From assembly GCA_001003605.1 (NCBI GenBank), contig LCPL01000009.1, positions 1 to 57,233 on the forward strand: a DNA stretch of 57,233 nucleotides, in the 5' to 3' direction. Positions 49,812-57,233 of the stretch are shown one piece after another. The notes under the pieces are model-generated. The model was not told where the DNA came from. It saw nothing but the letters and a program-made list of their open reading frames with translations, and searched no databases. A program made the position numbers and the translations under genes. This DNA comes from Parcubacteria group bacterium GW2011_GWC2_48_17 (GTDB lineage Bacteria; Patescibacteriota; Minisyncoccia; Phycocordibacterales; UBA10002). Positions within the stretch are counted from its first letter, which is position 1; each line of letters opens with the position of its first letter.

Positions 49812-50534
49812 TTAACTTCCCACCATACACACCAACTTGCTCTCATCAAGGTAAATGGAAGAGAGAGCGGCATTGGAAGTGCCTTGGTAGAGGTTAAGGT
49901 AACGGACAGAGCGGTTTAAGGGGAGAAAGAGGTCAATCGTGGAAGACGGCAGTTCTATGAGTTCGCCTTGAGGGGGATTACTGAAGGACTCAGCGATGAT
50001 GAAGCGTCCGCTCCAGAGTTCGTATCTGCCGAGGGAGACCTTGGAGCCGTTCAAGGTTTCCGCTCTGAAAGGTGAGGGTTCTTCGGCGTAGAATTGATTG
50101 ACCAAAGGAGAGGCATCTTCGGAGGTGGTGGTGGCAGATTGGAAGGTGAAAGAAGAGGAATCGCCGTTCTTGGACTCGGTTAGGGTAACACCCACGAAGC
50201 AGGAACCAATACACGCTCCCGAGGAACAGCCCTTGGGGCATTGGACATACTCGTACTTGCGATAACCGGAGGAGCAGTAGTTTTCGTAGAGGTACGCGGA
50301 GGTGTAGCAGGAGTCGTTGTAGGCGATGCCGCCACTCGTGACAGTGCCGTAGGTGAAGTGGTTTCTGCCGTAGTCGGAGTCGGTGCAACCGCCGGAGACT
50401 TGGGCCAGCTGAAAACCGATTGGCACGCCGAGTTTTGACAACAAGTTAAACACCGCGAACGCCAAAAACACCACTGCAATCACGGCTCGGGCTACATCAA
50501 ATGGGTCTTTAATCATACGGTGGAGGTTATTCAA
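49812..50534 (-). CDS. secreted cysteine-rich protein
   Basis: 240 aa. One membrane helix at about residues 15-33 (ARAVIAVVFLAFAVFNLL) precedes a Cys-rich module (about 49-117) with SCYTSAYLYENYCSSGYRKY and QCPKGCSSGACIGSC. The C-terminal about 120 residues form a Ser/Thr-rich beta domain. Unknown function. Starts the minus-strand pair with the metallopeptidase (33-nt gap), so they probably act together at the surface. Confidence 0.8.
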   Translation of the reverse strand: MNNLHRMIKDPFDVARAVIAVVFLAFAVFNLLSKLGVPIGFQLAQVSGGCTDSDYGRNHFTYGTVTSGGIAYNDSCYTSAYLYENYCSSGYRKYEYVQCPKGCSSGACIGSCFVGVTLTESKNGDSSSFTFQSATTTSEDASPLVNQFYAEEPSPFRAETLNGSKVSLGRYELWSGRFIIAESFSNPPQGELIELPSSTIDLFLPLNRSVRYLNLYQGTSNAALSSIYLDESKLVCMVGS

Positions 50535-50906
50535 GCTCTAATCATCGCACGCTGTATTCAATCTGTCGTCAGTATTTACACGATAAGCTGTGTATAGCTC
50601 CGAAGTTTAGGAGGGAAAGCGACGAAATATTGAAGCCAGCAGGCCGAAAGACGGAACCTCTCAATTTTGATATCATTAGAACCTGTGCACTTCAGCCTGT
50701 TCTCGCATTTTCTCCTCTGTAATTCCCACCCCTCGGAGAGACTCTGGATAAACTCCGGCGGGAATCCAGAGCTATACTGCATAACATGGATTCCTCTCTC
50801 CGATCTGGTCGAGGACAAGTTTTCAGTGGAATGACACCGAAAGTTTATACAGTGCGTAAGTCCTAATTATGTTAATGCGTGTGGTTCTATAGTTAGCTTT
50901 CATTCC
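50535..50906. other. divergent intergenic region between the secreted pair and the pilus operon
   Basis: About 370 bp. An 80-codon minus-strand frame here has no recognisable features. It should contain both promoters; a TATAGT at 50888-50893 is 14 bp before the pilB ATG, without a convincing -35. Confidence 0.4.
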
Positions 50907-52661
50907 ATGTTTATAGAAGAAAAACAACTGCGGGAATTCATCAAAGATTCTGGTCTCGTAACCCGAGCTGACTTTCTGCTCGCTGAAAAAGAAGCCGACG
51001 AGAAAAAGCAGAGCGTTGGAGGCATTTTGGTGCTTAGAGGAAAGGTGAATGAAGATGACCTGCGCAAAATGCAGGCATACCTCCTAGGCATTCCGTTTGT
51101 CGACCTCAAACAGCAAAAAATAGAGTTCGAAACCCTCTCCCTTCTACCGGAGCCAATTGCGAGAAGCCACAGCATCGTGGCTTTTAAGAGAAGTGACAAG
51201 ATCCTTGAGGTGGCGATGCTAGATACAGATGACCTTGCCGCTATTGATTTCATAAGAAAGAAAACGAATTTAAAAATTCTACCTCGGCTTACAGACACAG
51301 CGTCAATTAGATCCGCAATCTTACAGTATCAAAAGTCTCTTAAGGCTGAATTTGGCGACCTAATAAAAGAGGAAACGGATGTTTTAAAACAGATTCCAGA
51401 AGCTGGCTCTGACAAGCTTACGAGCGCGGCCGACCTCAAAAAGTTGGCTGAAGACGTTCCTGTCATCCGCGTAGTTGACACGCTCCTCAAGCACGCTGTT
51501 TTACAGAGGGCCTCTGATATTCACATCGAGGCGCAGGAAAAGGAGCTCATCGTTCGCTACCGCATTGATGGGATTTTGCACGACGCGATGATTCTTCCGA
51601 AGCACGTCGCGAGTAGCATAGTCGCGAGAATAAAAGTCTTGGCAAGCCTGAAACTTGACGAAAAACGCCTCCCGCAAGACGGGCGATTCAAGATAGAAAC
51701 CAGCGGAGATAAGGTATCACTCCGCGTGTCCATTCTGCCAACCTACTTCGGAGAAAAGGTTGTAATGCGCCTCTTGCGAGAAGGCGCGTCTGGGTTCACG
51801 CTAGAAGTGCTTGGCTTTCATGGCGAAGCATTAGAGCGTGTCCATGAATCCCTTAAGCTTTCAACAGGTATGATACTTACGACTGGTCCTACCGGTTCAG
51901 GAAAGACAACGACTCTCTATACTATGATTGACATACTCAATACCACAGATGTGAATATTTCCACTGTTGAGGACCCAATTGAATATCAGATGCCGCGTGT
52001 CAATCAGACCCAAGTAAAGCCCGAGATAGGATTTACTTTCTCCAGCGGCCTTCGTTCTCTTGTGCGCCAGGACCCGGATATCATCATGGTCGGAGAGATT
52101 CGCGATAATGAAACCGCTTCGCTCGCCATCAACGCGTCTCTCACAGGGCACCTTGTGCTTTCAACGCTCCATACGAATTCTGCCGCCGGGGCCATTCCTC
52201 GCCTTATCGATATGAAAGTCGAGCCGTTTCTTATTGTTTCCACGGTGAATGTTATCATTGCCCAGCGTCTCGTAAGAAAGCTTTGCGACACTAAGGAAAA
52301 ATATTTTTTGAATAAAGCTGGCATCGCGACTCTTGGCAAGTCGGTCGACATGGAGCGCGTTCTTAAGGCTCTTAAATCTGGGAAAATAGTTCCCGAGTCC
52401 GCAGTATGGGAGAAAGTCGCTTTTTATCGGCCACGACCCGCGACAGACGCTCCTGATGGGTTTTTGAGTCGAATTGGCATTCATGAAGTGATGAAAGTAA
52501 CACAATCTATCCGAGAGCTCATCATCAAAGGAGGGACATCCGCGGACATTGAAGCGCAGGCAAAAAAAGAAGGTATGCTCACCATGCTGGAAGACGGCAT
52601 ATTTAAGTGCGTGCAGGGACACACGACAATTGAAGAAGTACTCCGGGTGGTGTCGGAGTAA
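50907..52661 (+). CDS. pilB: type IV pilus assembly ATPase PilB
   Basis: 584 aa. Extension motor of the type IV pilus. N-terminal MshEN-type domain (LREFIKDSGLVTRADFLLAE), then a GspE core: IRVVDTLLKHAVLQRASDIH, Walker A LTTGPTGSGKTTTLYTM, Asp box EDPIEYQMPRVNQTQVKPEI, Walker B MVGEIRDNETASLAI, His box GHLVLSTLHTNSA. The usual zinc tetracysteine loop is lost: only one Cys (RKLCDTKEKYF) is present. First gene of a six-gene operon. Confidence 0.95.
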   Translation: MFIEEKQLREFIKDSGLVTRADFLLAEKEADEKKQSVGGILVLRGKVNEDDLRKMQAYLLGIPFVDLKQQKIEFETLSLLPEPIARSHSIVAFKRSDKILEVAMLDTDDLAAIDFIRKKTNLKILPRLTDTASIRSAILQYQKSLKAEFGDLIKEETDVLKQIPEAGSDKLTSAADLKKLAEDVPVIRVVDTLLKHAVLQRASDIHIEAQEKELIVRYRIDGILHDAMILPKHVASSIVARIKVLASLKLDEKRLPQDGRFKIETSGDKVSLRVSILPTYFGEKVVMRLLREGASGFTLEVLGFHGEALERVHESLKLSTGMILTTGPTGSGKTTTLYTMIDILNTTDVNISTVEDPIEYQMPRVNQTQVKPEIGFTFSSGLRSLVRQDPDIIMVGEIRDNETASLAINASLTGHLVLSTLHTNSAAGAIPRLIDMKVEPFLIVSTVNVIIAQRLVRKLCDTKEKYFLNKAGIATLGKSVDMERVLKALKSGKIVPESAVWEKVAFYRPRPATDAPDGFLSRIGIHEVMKVTQSIRELIIKGGTSADIEAQAKKEGMLTMLEDGIFKCVQGHTTIEEVLRVVSE

Positions 52662-52748
52662 CTGAATAACTGATAACATATAACAGAATCACAGAAGTCA
52701 TTTTTCTTTCGGTTGGTTATTCAGTGATAAGTTATCCAGTCATTTGTT
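52661..52748. repeat. short-word junction repeat, AACTGATAAC type
   Basis: CTGAATAACTGATAACATAT faces TTATTCAGTGATAAGTTATC between pilB and pilC; arms pair over about 18 nt. Confidence 0.65.
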
Positions 52749-53972
52749 ATGCATTTTAAGTATAAAGCACAAAAGACTTCCGGCGATTTCTATGAGGGGG
52801 AGCGCGAAGCGGCTGATAAGTTTGCGCTCGCGCGCGAGTTGCACAAAGAGGGGGAAACACTCATCAGCGCTTTTGAATTAAGCGCCGGAGGAGTAGGGCA
52901 TGGATTCAATCTGGAGAAGATATTCTCGTTTATTGGGCGCGTCTCTATACATGACAAGATAACCTTCACTAGAAATCTAGGAGGTATGCTTGCGGCAGGG
53001 CTTACCGTATCACGAGCCCTTAATGTGCTGGAGCGCCAAACACATTCCCGAAGATTTAAGCTGATTATCGAAGGGTTATCAGGCAAAATCAGCACGGGGG
53101 AGAGTCTTAGCCAAGCATTTACGGAATACAGCAATGTCTTTCCGCAGATAGTCATCTCGATGGTAAAAGCTGGGGAAGAAGGAGGGAATCTTTCGACGTC
53201 GCTTCTCGCGGTTGGAGACCAACTTGACAAAGCGTACGCGCTTCAACGGAAGATAAAAGGAGCGATGATGTATCCTGCTATCGTCGTTTCGGTAATGCTT
53301 CTCGTAGGCGCAGTGATGTTCATATACGTCGTTCCAGGACTCACGAACGCATTCAAAGAGTTCAACGTTGACCTTCCGATTTCCACTAAAATTGTCATTG
53401 CCATAAGCGATTTTATGCAAGCGCATTTAATTCTCGGCATTGTCCTTGCTGCCGGATTTTTCGGCGGGCTATGGATAACCGCGAAAAGTCCGCCCGGAAA
53501 ACGCTTTATTGATTTCGCTACACTGCATATCCCAGTCATCAGTCCAATTATTCGCGAGGCGAATGCCGCCAGAGTGGGACAAACGCTCTCTTCGCTTCTT
53601 TCTTCCGGAGTAGAAGTGGTATCAGCGCTTCTCATCACTGCCGATGTTCTTTCAAATGAGTATTATAGGGAGGTACTTTTCCAAGCTCGTGAGGCTGTTG
53701 AGCGAGGCGAACCTATGTCCGGCATATTTCGCGAACATGAGAATATCTTTCCTCCGTTTCTTTCTGAAATGGTGGCGGTCGGCGAAGAAACAGGAAAACT
53801 ATCAGGCATGCTGAAAGAAACGGGAATATTTTTTGAGGCGGAAGTGGAGCAGAGGACAAAAAATCTCTCTACGATAATCGAACCCGCTCTCATGGTTGTG
53901 GTTGGTGTCGCGGTCGGTTTCTTCGCCGTCGCAATGATATCTCCGGCGTATTCGCTGATGAACTCTATTTAG
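52749..53972 (+). CDS. pilC: type IV pilus inner-membrane platform protein PilC
   Basis: 407 aa. Two GspF domains: TFTRNLGGMLAAGLTVSRAL with SRRFKLIIEGLSGKISTGES, and VGQTLSSLLSSGVEVVSALL with VERGEPMSGIFREHENIFPP. Three membrane helices (about 170-195, 225-245, 375-400). Couples PilB to the prepilins. Confidence 0.95.
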   Translation: MHFKYKAQKTSGDFYEGEREAADKFALARELHKEGETLISAFELSAGGVGHGFNLEKIFSFIGRVSIHDKITFTRNLGGMLAAGLTVSRALNVLERQTHSRRFKLIIEGLSGKISTGESLSQAFTEYSNVFPQIVISMVKAGEEGGNLSTSLLAVGDQLDKAYALQRKIKGAMMYPAIVVSVMLLVGAVMFIYVVPGLTNAFKEFNVDLPISTKIVIAISDFMQAHLILGIVLAAGFFGGLWITAKSPPGKRFIDFATLHIPVISPIIREANAARVGQTLSSLLSSGVEVVSALLITADVLSNEYYREVLFQAREAVERGEPMSGIFREHENIFPPFLSEMVAVGEETGKLSGMLKETGIFFEAEVEQRTKNLSTIIEPALMVVVGVAVGFFAVAMISPAYSLMNSI

Positions 53973-54058
53973 CTTATTAGCTGTTTAGCTTTCTAGCTTA
54001 CTAGGTAACGCATGTTCACCGTCTGCCATGTTTATCCTAAACAGCTAGTAAGCTTTTT
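53973..54058. repeat. short-word junction repeat, TAGCTTACTAG type
   Basis: TTAGCTGTTTAGCTTTCTAG and facing CTAAACAGCTAGTAAGCTTT between pilC and the first prepilin gene; strongly complementary arms with a 45-nt spacer. Confidence 0.75.
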
Positions 54059-54511
54059 ATGAAAGGTTTTACTTTACTCGAAATACTGTTAGCCCTTGGT
54101 ATCGCCGCGGTCGTTACGGTAATCAGCGTAACGTCACTTTCCAATTTCAATAAGGGTAAGGCGCTTGGTATTGAAACCGAAAAAGTATTTTCACTCCTTA
54201 CTAAAGCTCGTTCGCTTACGCTTGCCGCGAAAGATGGATTAAGTTACGGCGTGCATTTTGAAGAAAGAAAGGCAGTATTGTTTTCTGGAGTAAGCTATAG
54301 CGCTAACGCTTCCACCAATCAAATCCAGCTACTCAATGATGAAGTGAAGATATCCACCATAGCGCTTACAGGCGGAGGAGCGGAAGTACTCTTTAAGAAG
54401 CTATCTGGCGCCACGGACCAAAATGGGACCATAACGCTTGCATTGGTGCGAGACGCGAGTAAAACCAAGATTATTACGGTTGCGGGGACGGGAATAGCTT
54501 TTTCGAATTAG
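54059..54511 (+). CDS. GspH/FimT-like minor prepilin
   Basis: 150 aa. Prepilin signal MKGFTLLEILLALGIAAVV: cleavage after Gly3, Phe at +1, Glu8 at +5, then the assembly helix. The globular part (RSLTLAAKDGLSYGVHFEER, VRDASKTKIITVAGTGIAF) is a GspH-like beta domain. Probably a minor or tip pilin. Confidence 0.9.
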   Translation: MKGFTLLEILLALGIAAVVTVISVTSLSNFNKGKALGIETEKVFSLLTKARSLTLAAKDGLSYGVHFEERKAVLFSGVSYSANASTNQIQLLNDEVKISTIALTGGGAEVLFKKLSGATDQNGTITLALVRDASKTKIITVAGTGIAFSN

Positions 54512-54590
54512 GAAGTATGAATTAAGAATTATGCACAGAACAAAAAACAAATTTAAATTCTCCTTAATTCATAATTCATGATTCAGTATT
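54512..54590. repeat. short-word junction repeat, TAATTCATAATT type
   Basis: AGTATGAATTAAGAATTATG and facing CTTAATTCATAATTCATGAT. The last part is translated as the leader of the next prepilin (MIQYSS). Same words encode residues 89-100 of RsmA. Confidence 0.7.
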
Positions 54591-55075
54591 CATCTTCAAA
54601 AGGTATCAGTCTAGTTGAGGTTATCATCGGAACCGCTCTTATCCTGCTCTCTCTTACAGGACTTACCACCGCCTATTCTTTCTATCTAAAAGCTGGACTC
54701 CAGAATACCGACAACCTCAAGGCGGCATTTCTTCTGCAAGAAGGAGTTGAGGCGGCGACACTCATTCGCGATGATAACTGGGGCGCCTTTGCTTCACTTG
54801 CGACAGGCACTCCATACTATCTTTCCTGGAACAATTCAAAGTGGAATACAACCACGACCCCGCTTATTATTGACGGAGTCTTCCGAAGGACTGTTTTACT
54901 TGAAGATGTCTATCGCCGAAACCTCGGTAAAGACATTGTAGAAATAACATCTGGAGACGCGAAATCACTTGACGCTGGAACAAAAAAAGTTACCGTGCAT
55001 GTTTTTATAGTGAACAGCGCAACTACAACGCTAGATAAACAGATGGAAACGTACCTCGCCAATCTCTTCGAGTAG
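54578..55075 (+). CDS. PilV-like minor prepilin
   Basis: 165 aa. Leader MIQYSSSKG, cleavage after Gly9, ISLVEVIIGTALILLSLTGL with Glu14 at +5. The globular domain begins LLQEGVEAATLIRDDNWG, a segment typical of PilV-like minor pilins. Confidence 0.9.
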   Translation: MIQYSSSKGISLVEVIIGTALILLSLTGLTTAYSFYLKAGLQNTDNLKAAFLLQEGVEAATLIRDDNWGAFASLATGTPYYLSWNNSKWNTTTTPLIIDGVFRRTVLLEDVYRRNLGKDIVEITSGDAKSLDAGTKKVTVHVFIVNSATTTLDKQMETYLANLFE

Positions 55076-55172
55076 CGTCTAGCGATTAGCGTTTAGCGTG
55101 TAGTTATCAAGACTATGAAAAAAGTTGAACATTATCAGCCTTCTCTAAACGCTAAACGCTGTACGCTTTACG
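55072..55172. repeat. short-word junction repeat, TAGCGTT type, partly coding
   Basis: GTCTAGCGATTAGCGTTTAG (55077-55096) faces CTAAACGCTAAACGCTGTAC (55145-55164). The second cluster lies inside the next gene and encodes its leader (SLNAKRCTLYA). Confidence 0.75.
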
Positions 55173-55666
55173 CTGGGTTTTCCTTGGTGGAAGCGCTTTT
55201 TTATGTCGCCATATTCTCGTTTTCTCTGCTAGCTATTATGCAGACGCTCATTGTTGTTACTCGCTCGCATGGAATGCTTCGTAGCGCGCAGCGCGTGGAG
55301 CAAGAAGCGAGCATCTCCATTGAGCGAATGATTCGAGAAATCCGCGACGGAGAAAGTATAGATGACGCCGGCAGCGTGTTTAGCGCGCACCCCGGGAAGC
55401 TTCTCCTGCATAGCACAAATGTTTCCGGCCTTCCGAGAACAGTTGAATTTTCTCTTAGTGGAGGGAAACTCTCGCTAAAAGAAGATGGCGTCGCTGTCGG
55501 ACTTCTAACAAGCACGCAAACAAACATTTCGAACTTGGTGTTCCGAAAGATAAGCACTGCGCGTTCCGAGGGCGTTAAAATAGAGATGACAATGCAAAGC
55601 GGCACAAGCACCACCGCGCGGTCGGAGAATTTCAACACGACGGCGGCGCTCCGTGACTCATATTAA
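55115..55666 (+). CDS. PilW-like minor prepilin with a repeat-encoded leader
   Basis: 183 aa. The signal is MKKVEHYQPSLNAKRCTLYA then cleavage after Gly21, FSLVEALFYVAIFSFSLLAI with Glu26 at +5. The 20-residue leader is unusually long because residues 10-20 are the translation of a TAAACGC word repeat. The globular part includes EQEASISIERMIREIRDGES. Confidence 0.9.
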   Translation: MKKVEHYQPSLNAKRCTLYAGFSLVEALFYVAIFSFSLLAIMQTLIVVTRSHGMLRSAQRVEQEASISIERMIREIRDGESIDDAGSVFSAHPGKLLLHSTNVSGLPRTVEFSLSGGKLSLKEDGVAVGLLTSTQTNISNLVFRKISTARSEGVKIEMTMQSGTSTTARSENFNTTAALRDSY

Positions 55667-55668
55667 AC

Positions 55669-57018
55669 ATGTATAACGCAAAACATATAACGCAAAACGG
55701 CAGAAGAAAAGAGCATTTTTTCGCGCTACACGCTACACGCTACACGCTACACGCTCATCAAGGGCAGGCTATTGTTCTCGCCGCCATCTTCTTTTTGGTC
55801 ATTTCCGTCACAGTCGGTCTCGGTATAGTGAATCCAGTCATAAACCAAATTGAGTCTGTGCGGGGAGTTGCAAGTGGCGCGGAGAGTCTCTACGCCGCAG
55901 ACGCAGCCGCGCAGGACGTGGTCTATCGTTTGATTAATGGCATGAGTGTAGATGATGTAGAGACAATAAGTATTGGCGGAGCTTCTGGAACGGCGACAAC
56001 TACCGCGATTTTGGACGGCAAAGAAGTCCTTTCTTCTGGGAACAAGAATCGTTATGTCAGGAAAAATAAGATGAAACTGCTTACTGGGAGCGGTATAACT
56101 TTCAACTACGGTCTTCAAGCGGGAGAGGGCGGCATCAATCTTAAAAACAGCGCGCTTATCGTTGGGAATGTGTACTCTAGTGGTCCCATCACAGGAGAAA
56201 ACAGTAATTTGATTAAAGGTGACGCGATTTCTGCCGGCGGAGCGGGACTTATTAACAAAGTTCATGCCACAAGTTCCGCCTATGCTCACACCATTCGTGA
56301 TTCTCAAATTGACAAAGACGCCCATTATCAGGTTATTTCCGGAACCACGGTGGGCGGCACTCTGTATCCCGGAAGTCCTGACCAGGCCACTTCAAGTTTG
56401 CCCATTTCCGACGCTCAAATTACGCAATGGGAAAACGACGCCGCGGCTGGAGGGACGGTTACTTGCAGCGGCGGAAGTTACAACATAAGCGGCAGCGTGA
56501 CTTTGGGTCCCAAAAAGATTCCTTGCGATTTACATATTGACGGCTCCGATAAGCTCTACCTTACGGGGCCGCTGTGGGTAATCGGCGATATTCAATTTAG
56601 CAATACTTCTAAAATCGCGGTTGACGCGAGTCTCTCCGGCAAGACCGTGGCTATTATTGCCGATAATCCCTCAAACCAGACCTCAAGCAGTAAAATAACA
56701 GCGTCAAACAGCGCGGAGTTCCAAGGCGCCGGCGCCAATTCTTATGTTTTACTTATCTCCCAAAACAAAAGCGCCGAGCTTGGCGGCGGCGATGAAGCTA
56801 TAGAGGTATCAAATTCCGTGAACGGCAAGGTTCTTGTTTACGCCGGCCACGGCAAGATTGAGATTTCCAATTCCGTCAATTTAAAGGAGGTGACGGCTTA
56901 CCGAATTGATGTTAGCAACAGCGCGCAGGTCATATATGAAACAGGACTAGCGAACCTGCTATTTTCAGGCGGACCATCTGGCGGGTACTTTGTTGATTCA
57001 TGGAGAGAGGTGGAATAA
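55669..57018 (+). CDS. PilX-like pilus protein with adhesive beta domain
   Basis: 449 aa. Residues 1-31 (MYNAKHITQNGRRKEHFFAL, HATRYTLHAHQGQ) are largely encoded by word repeats at 55671-55702 and 55727-55758. A single hydrophobic helix AIVLAAIFFLVISVTVGLGI follows, then ESVRGVASGAESLYAADAAA typical of PilX-type proteins. The C-terminal half (KLYLTGPLWVIGDIQFSNTS, VNGKVLVYAGHGKIEISNSV) is a repetitive beta structure like a polymer-forming or adhesive fold. Last gene of the pilus operon. Confidence 0.85.
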   Translation: MYNAKHITQNGRRKEHFFALHATRYTLHAHQGQAIVLAAIFFLVISVTVGLGIVNPVINQIESVRGVASGAESLYAADAAAQDVVYRLINGMSVDDVETISIGGASGTATTTAILDGKEVLSSGNKNRYVRKNKMKLLTGSGITFNYGLQAGEGGINLKNSALIVGNVYSSGPITGENSNLIKGDAISAGGAGLINKVHATSSAYAHTIRDSQIDKDAHYQVISGTTVGGTLYPGSPDQATSSLPISDAQITQWENDAAAGGTVTCSGGSYNISGSVTLGPKKIPCDLHIDGSDKLYLTGPLWVIGDIQFSNTSKIAVDASLSGKTVAIIADNPSNQTSSSKITASNSAEFQGAGANSYVLLISQNKSAELGGGDEAIEVSNSVNGKVLVYAGHGKIEISNSVNLKEVTAYRIDVSNSAQVIYETGLANLLFSGGPSGGYFVDSWREVE

Positions 57019-57057
57019 AAAGCTGTTAGCTTCTAGCTGATCGTTGTTAGCTTCAAA
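57019..57057. repeat. short-word junction repeat, TAGCTTCTAGCT type
   Basis: AAAAGCTGTTAGCTTCTAGC then GTTGTTAGCTTC after the last pilus gene, just before its terminator. Confidence 0.6.
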
Positions 57058-57065
57058 AAAGACGA

Positions 57066-57100
57066 ATGCGGCAACCCCCAGAAGTTGCCGCGTTTTTTAT
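57066..57100 (+). terminator. rho-independent terminator of the pilus operon
   Basis: GCGGCAAC-CCCCAGAA-GTTGCCGC followed by GTTTTTTATTT. Confidence 0.9.
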
Positions 57101-57233
57101 TTCGACAAGCGAGGAGCGCCGCGCAAACGTCTTCGTTTGCATGGCGTCCTTTATGTTAATCCCTCTGCCTGTGGATATCTTTCTTTGTAAAACAAGCTAT
57201 GCCGAAAACGCTTTTCTTTTGTCAAAGAATCTG
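57101..57233. other. right edge of the window, no gene
   Basis: Contains a small stem GCAAACG-TCTT-CGTTTGC (57122-57139), GTCCTTTA (57146-57153, related to the TAAAGGACA motif) and a DnaA-box-like TGTGGATAT. Confidence 0.4.

Noticed and set aside
50576-50818. 80-codon minus-strand frame before pilB
   Set aside because: No homologous features, sits in a divergent promoter region.

Overview
The window looks like chromosomal DNA of a member of the Patescibacteria (candidate phyla radiation), most likely a Parcubacteria-type lineage. This is inferred from reduced or domain-lacking versions of conserved proteins (a Mur ligase without its N-terminal domain, a short trigger factor without the PPIase domain, an endonuclease III without the Fe-S cysteines), many small secreted or single-pass proteins of unknown function, RNase Y, a K+-independent membrane pyrophosphatase and a type IV pilus operon, all in the standard code with UGA as stop. 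No 16S or database comparison was possible, so the assignment is an inference.

Layout. 0-12.9 kb is a housekeeping block mostly on the minus strand: rsmA, a UvrD/PcrA helicase, comM, a DksA-like gene, pnp and rpsO, interleaved with a secreted IPT protein, a LysM-M23 hydrolase, a prepilin-like protein and a NYN-domain protein. 12.9-16.8 kb is unusual: long non-coding stretches with two perfect DnaA boxes, six exact copies of TAAAGGACA, one near-consensus parS and further parS-like palindromes (three inside yraN), around cca, a Nudix gene and three tRNAs. Genes to its left run mostly leftward and genes just to its right run rightward, so it is a candidate origin/segregation region. 16.8-22.7 kb holds a Mur ligase and ddl, nth, small unknowns, an RNHCP protein and a secreted trypsin-like protease.

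22.8-27.6 kb is an accessory segment next to a tRNA-Gly. It has a remnant of an XRE regulator, a compact four-gene operon (EVE-domain/nuclease-like protein, two-TM protein, Cas2/SinR-like small protein, HIT hydrolase) that may be an undescribed defence module, then HU, an IS30-family element and a frameshifted gene. 27.7-33.3 kb returns to housekeeping genes on the minus strand (rny, clpP, tig) followed by small membrane and coiled-coil proteins. 33.3-40.5 kb is accessory: structured intergenic RNA/DNA, a duplicated DUF1905 gene end, a Fic protein with a strong promoter and an adjacent dyad, a SWIM protein and a large secreted beta-helix/lipase-like protein. 40.7-45.6 kb has hppA, a MntA-HepT toxin-antitoxin pair and nusA. 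46.1-50.5 kb carries an AAA ATPase, a lipoprotein and an M64-like secreted metallopeptidase whose C-terminal tail recurs twice as orphan 3' ends. 50.9-57.0 kb is a type IV pilus operon (pilB, pilC, three prepilins, a PilX-like protein) closed by a terminator.

A pervasive feature is that gene junctions are filled with short degenerate words (TAGCGTT, GTAGAAG, TAGCTTACTAG, TAATTCATAA, ATAACGTATAACG), usually as two facing clusters that can pair. The same words also occur in frame inside rsmA, the helicase and the N-terminal leaders of two pilus proteins.
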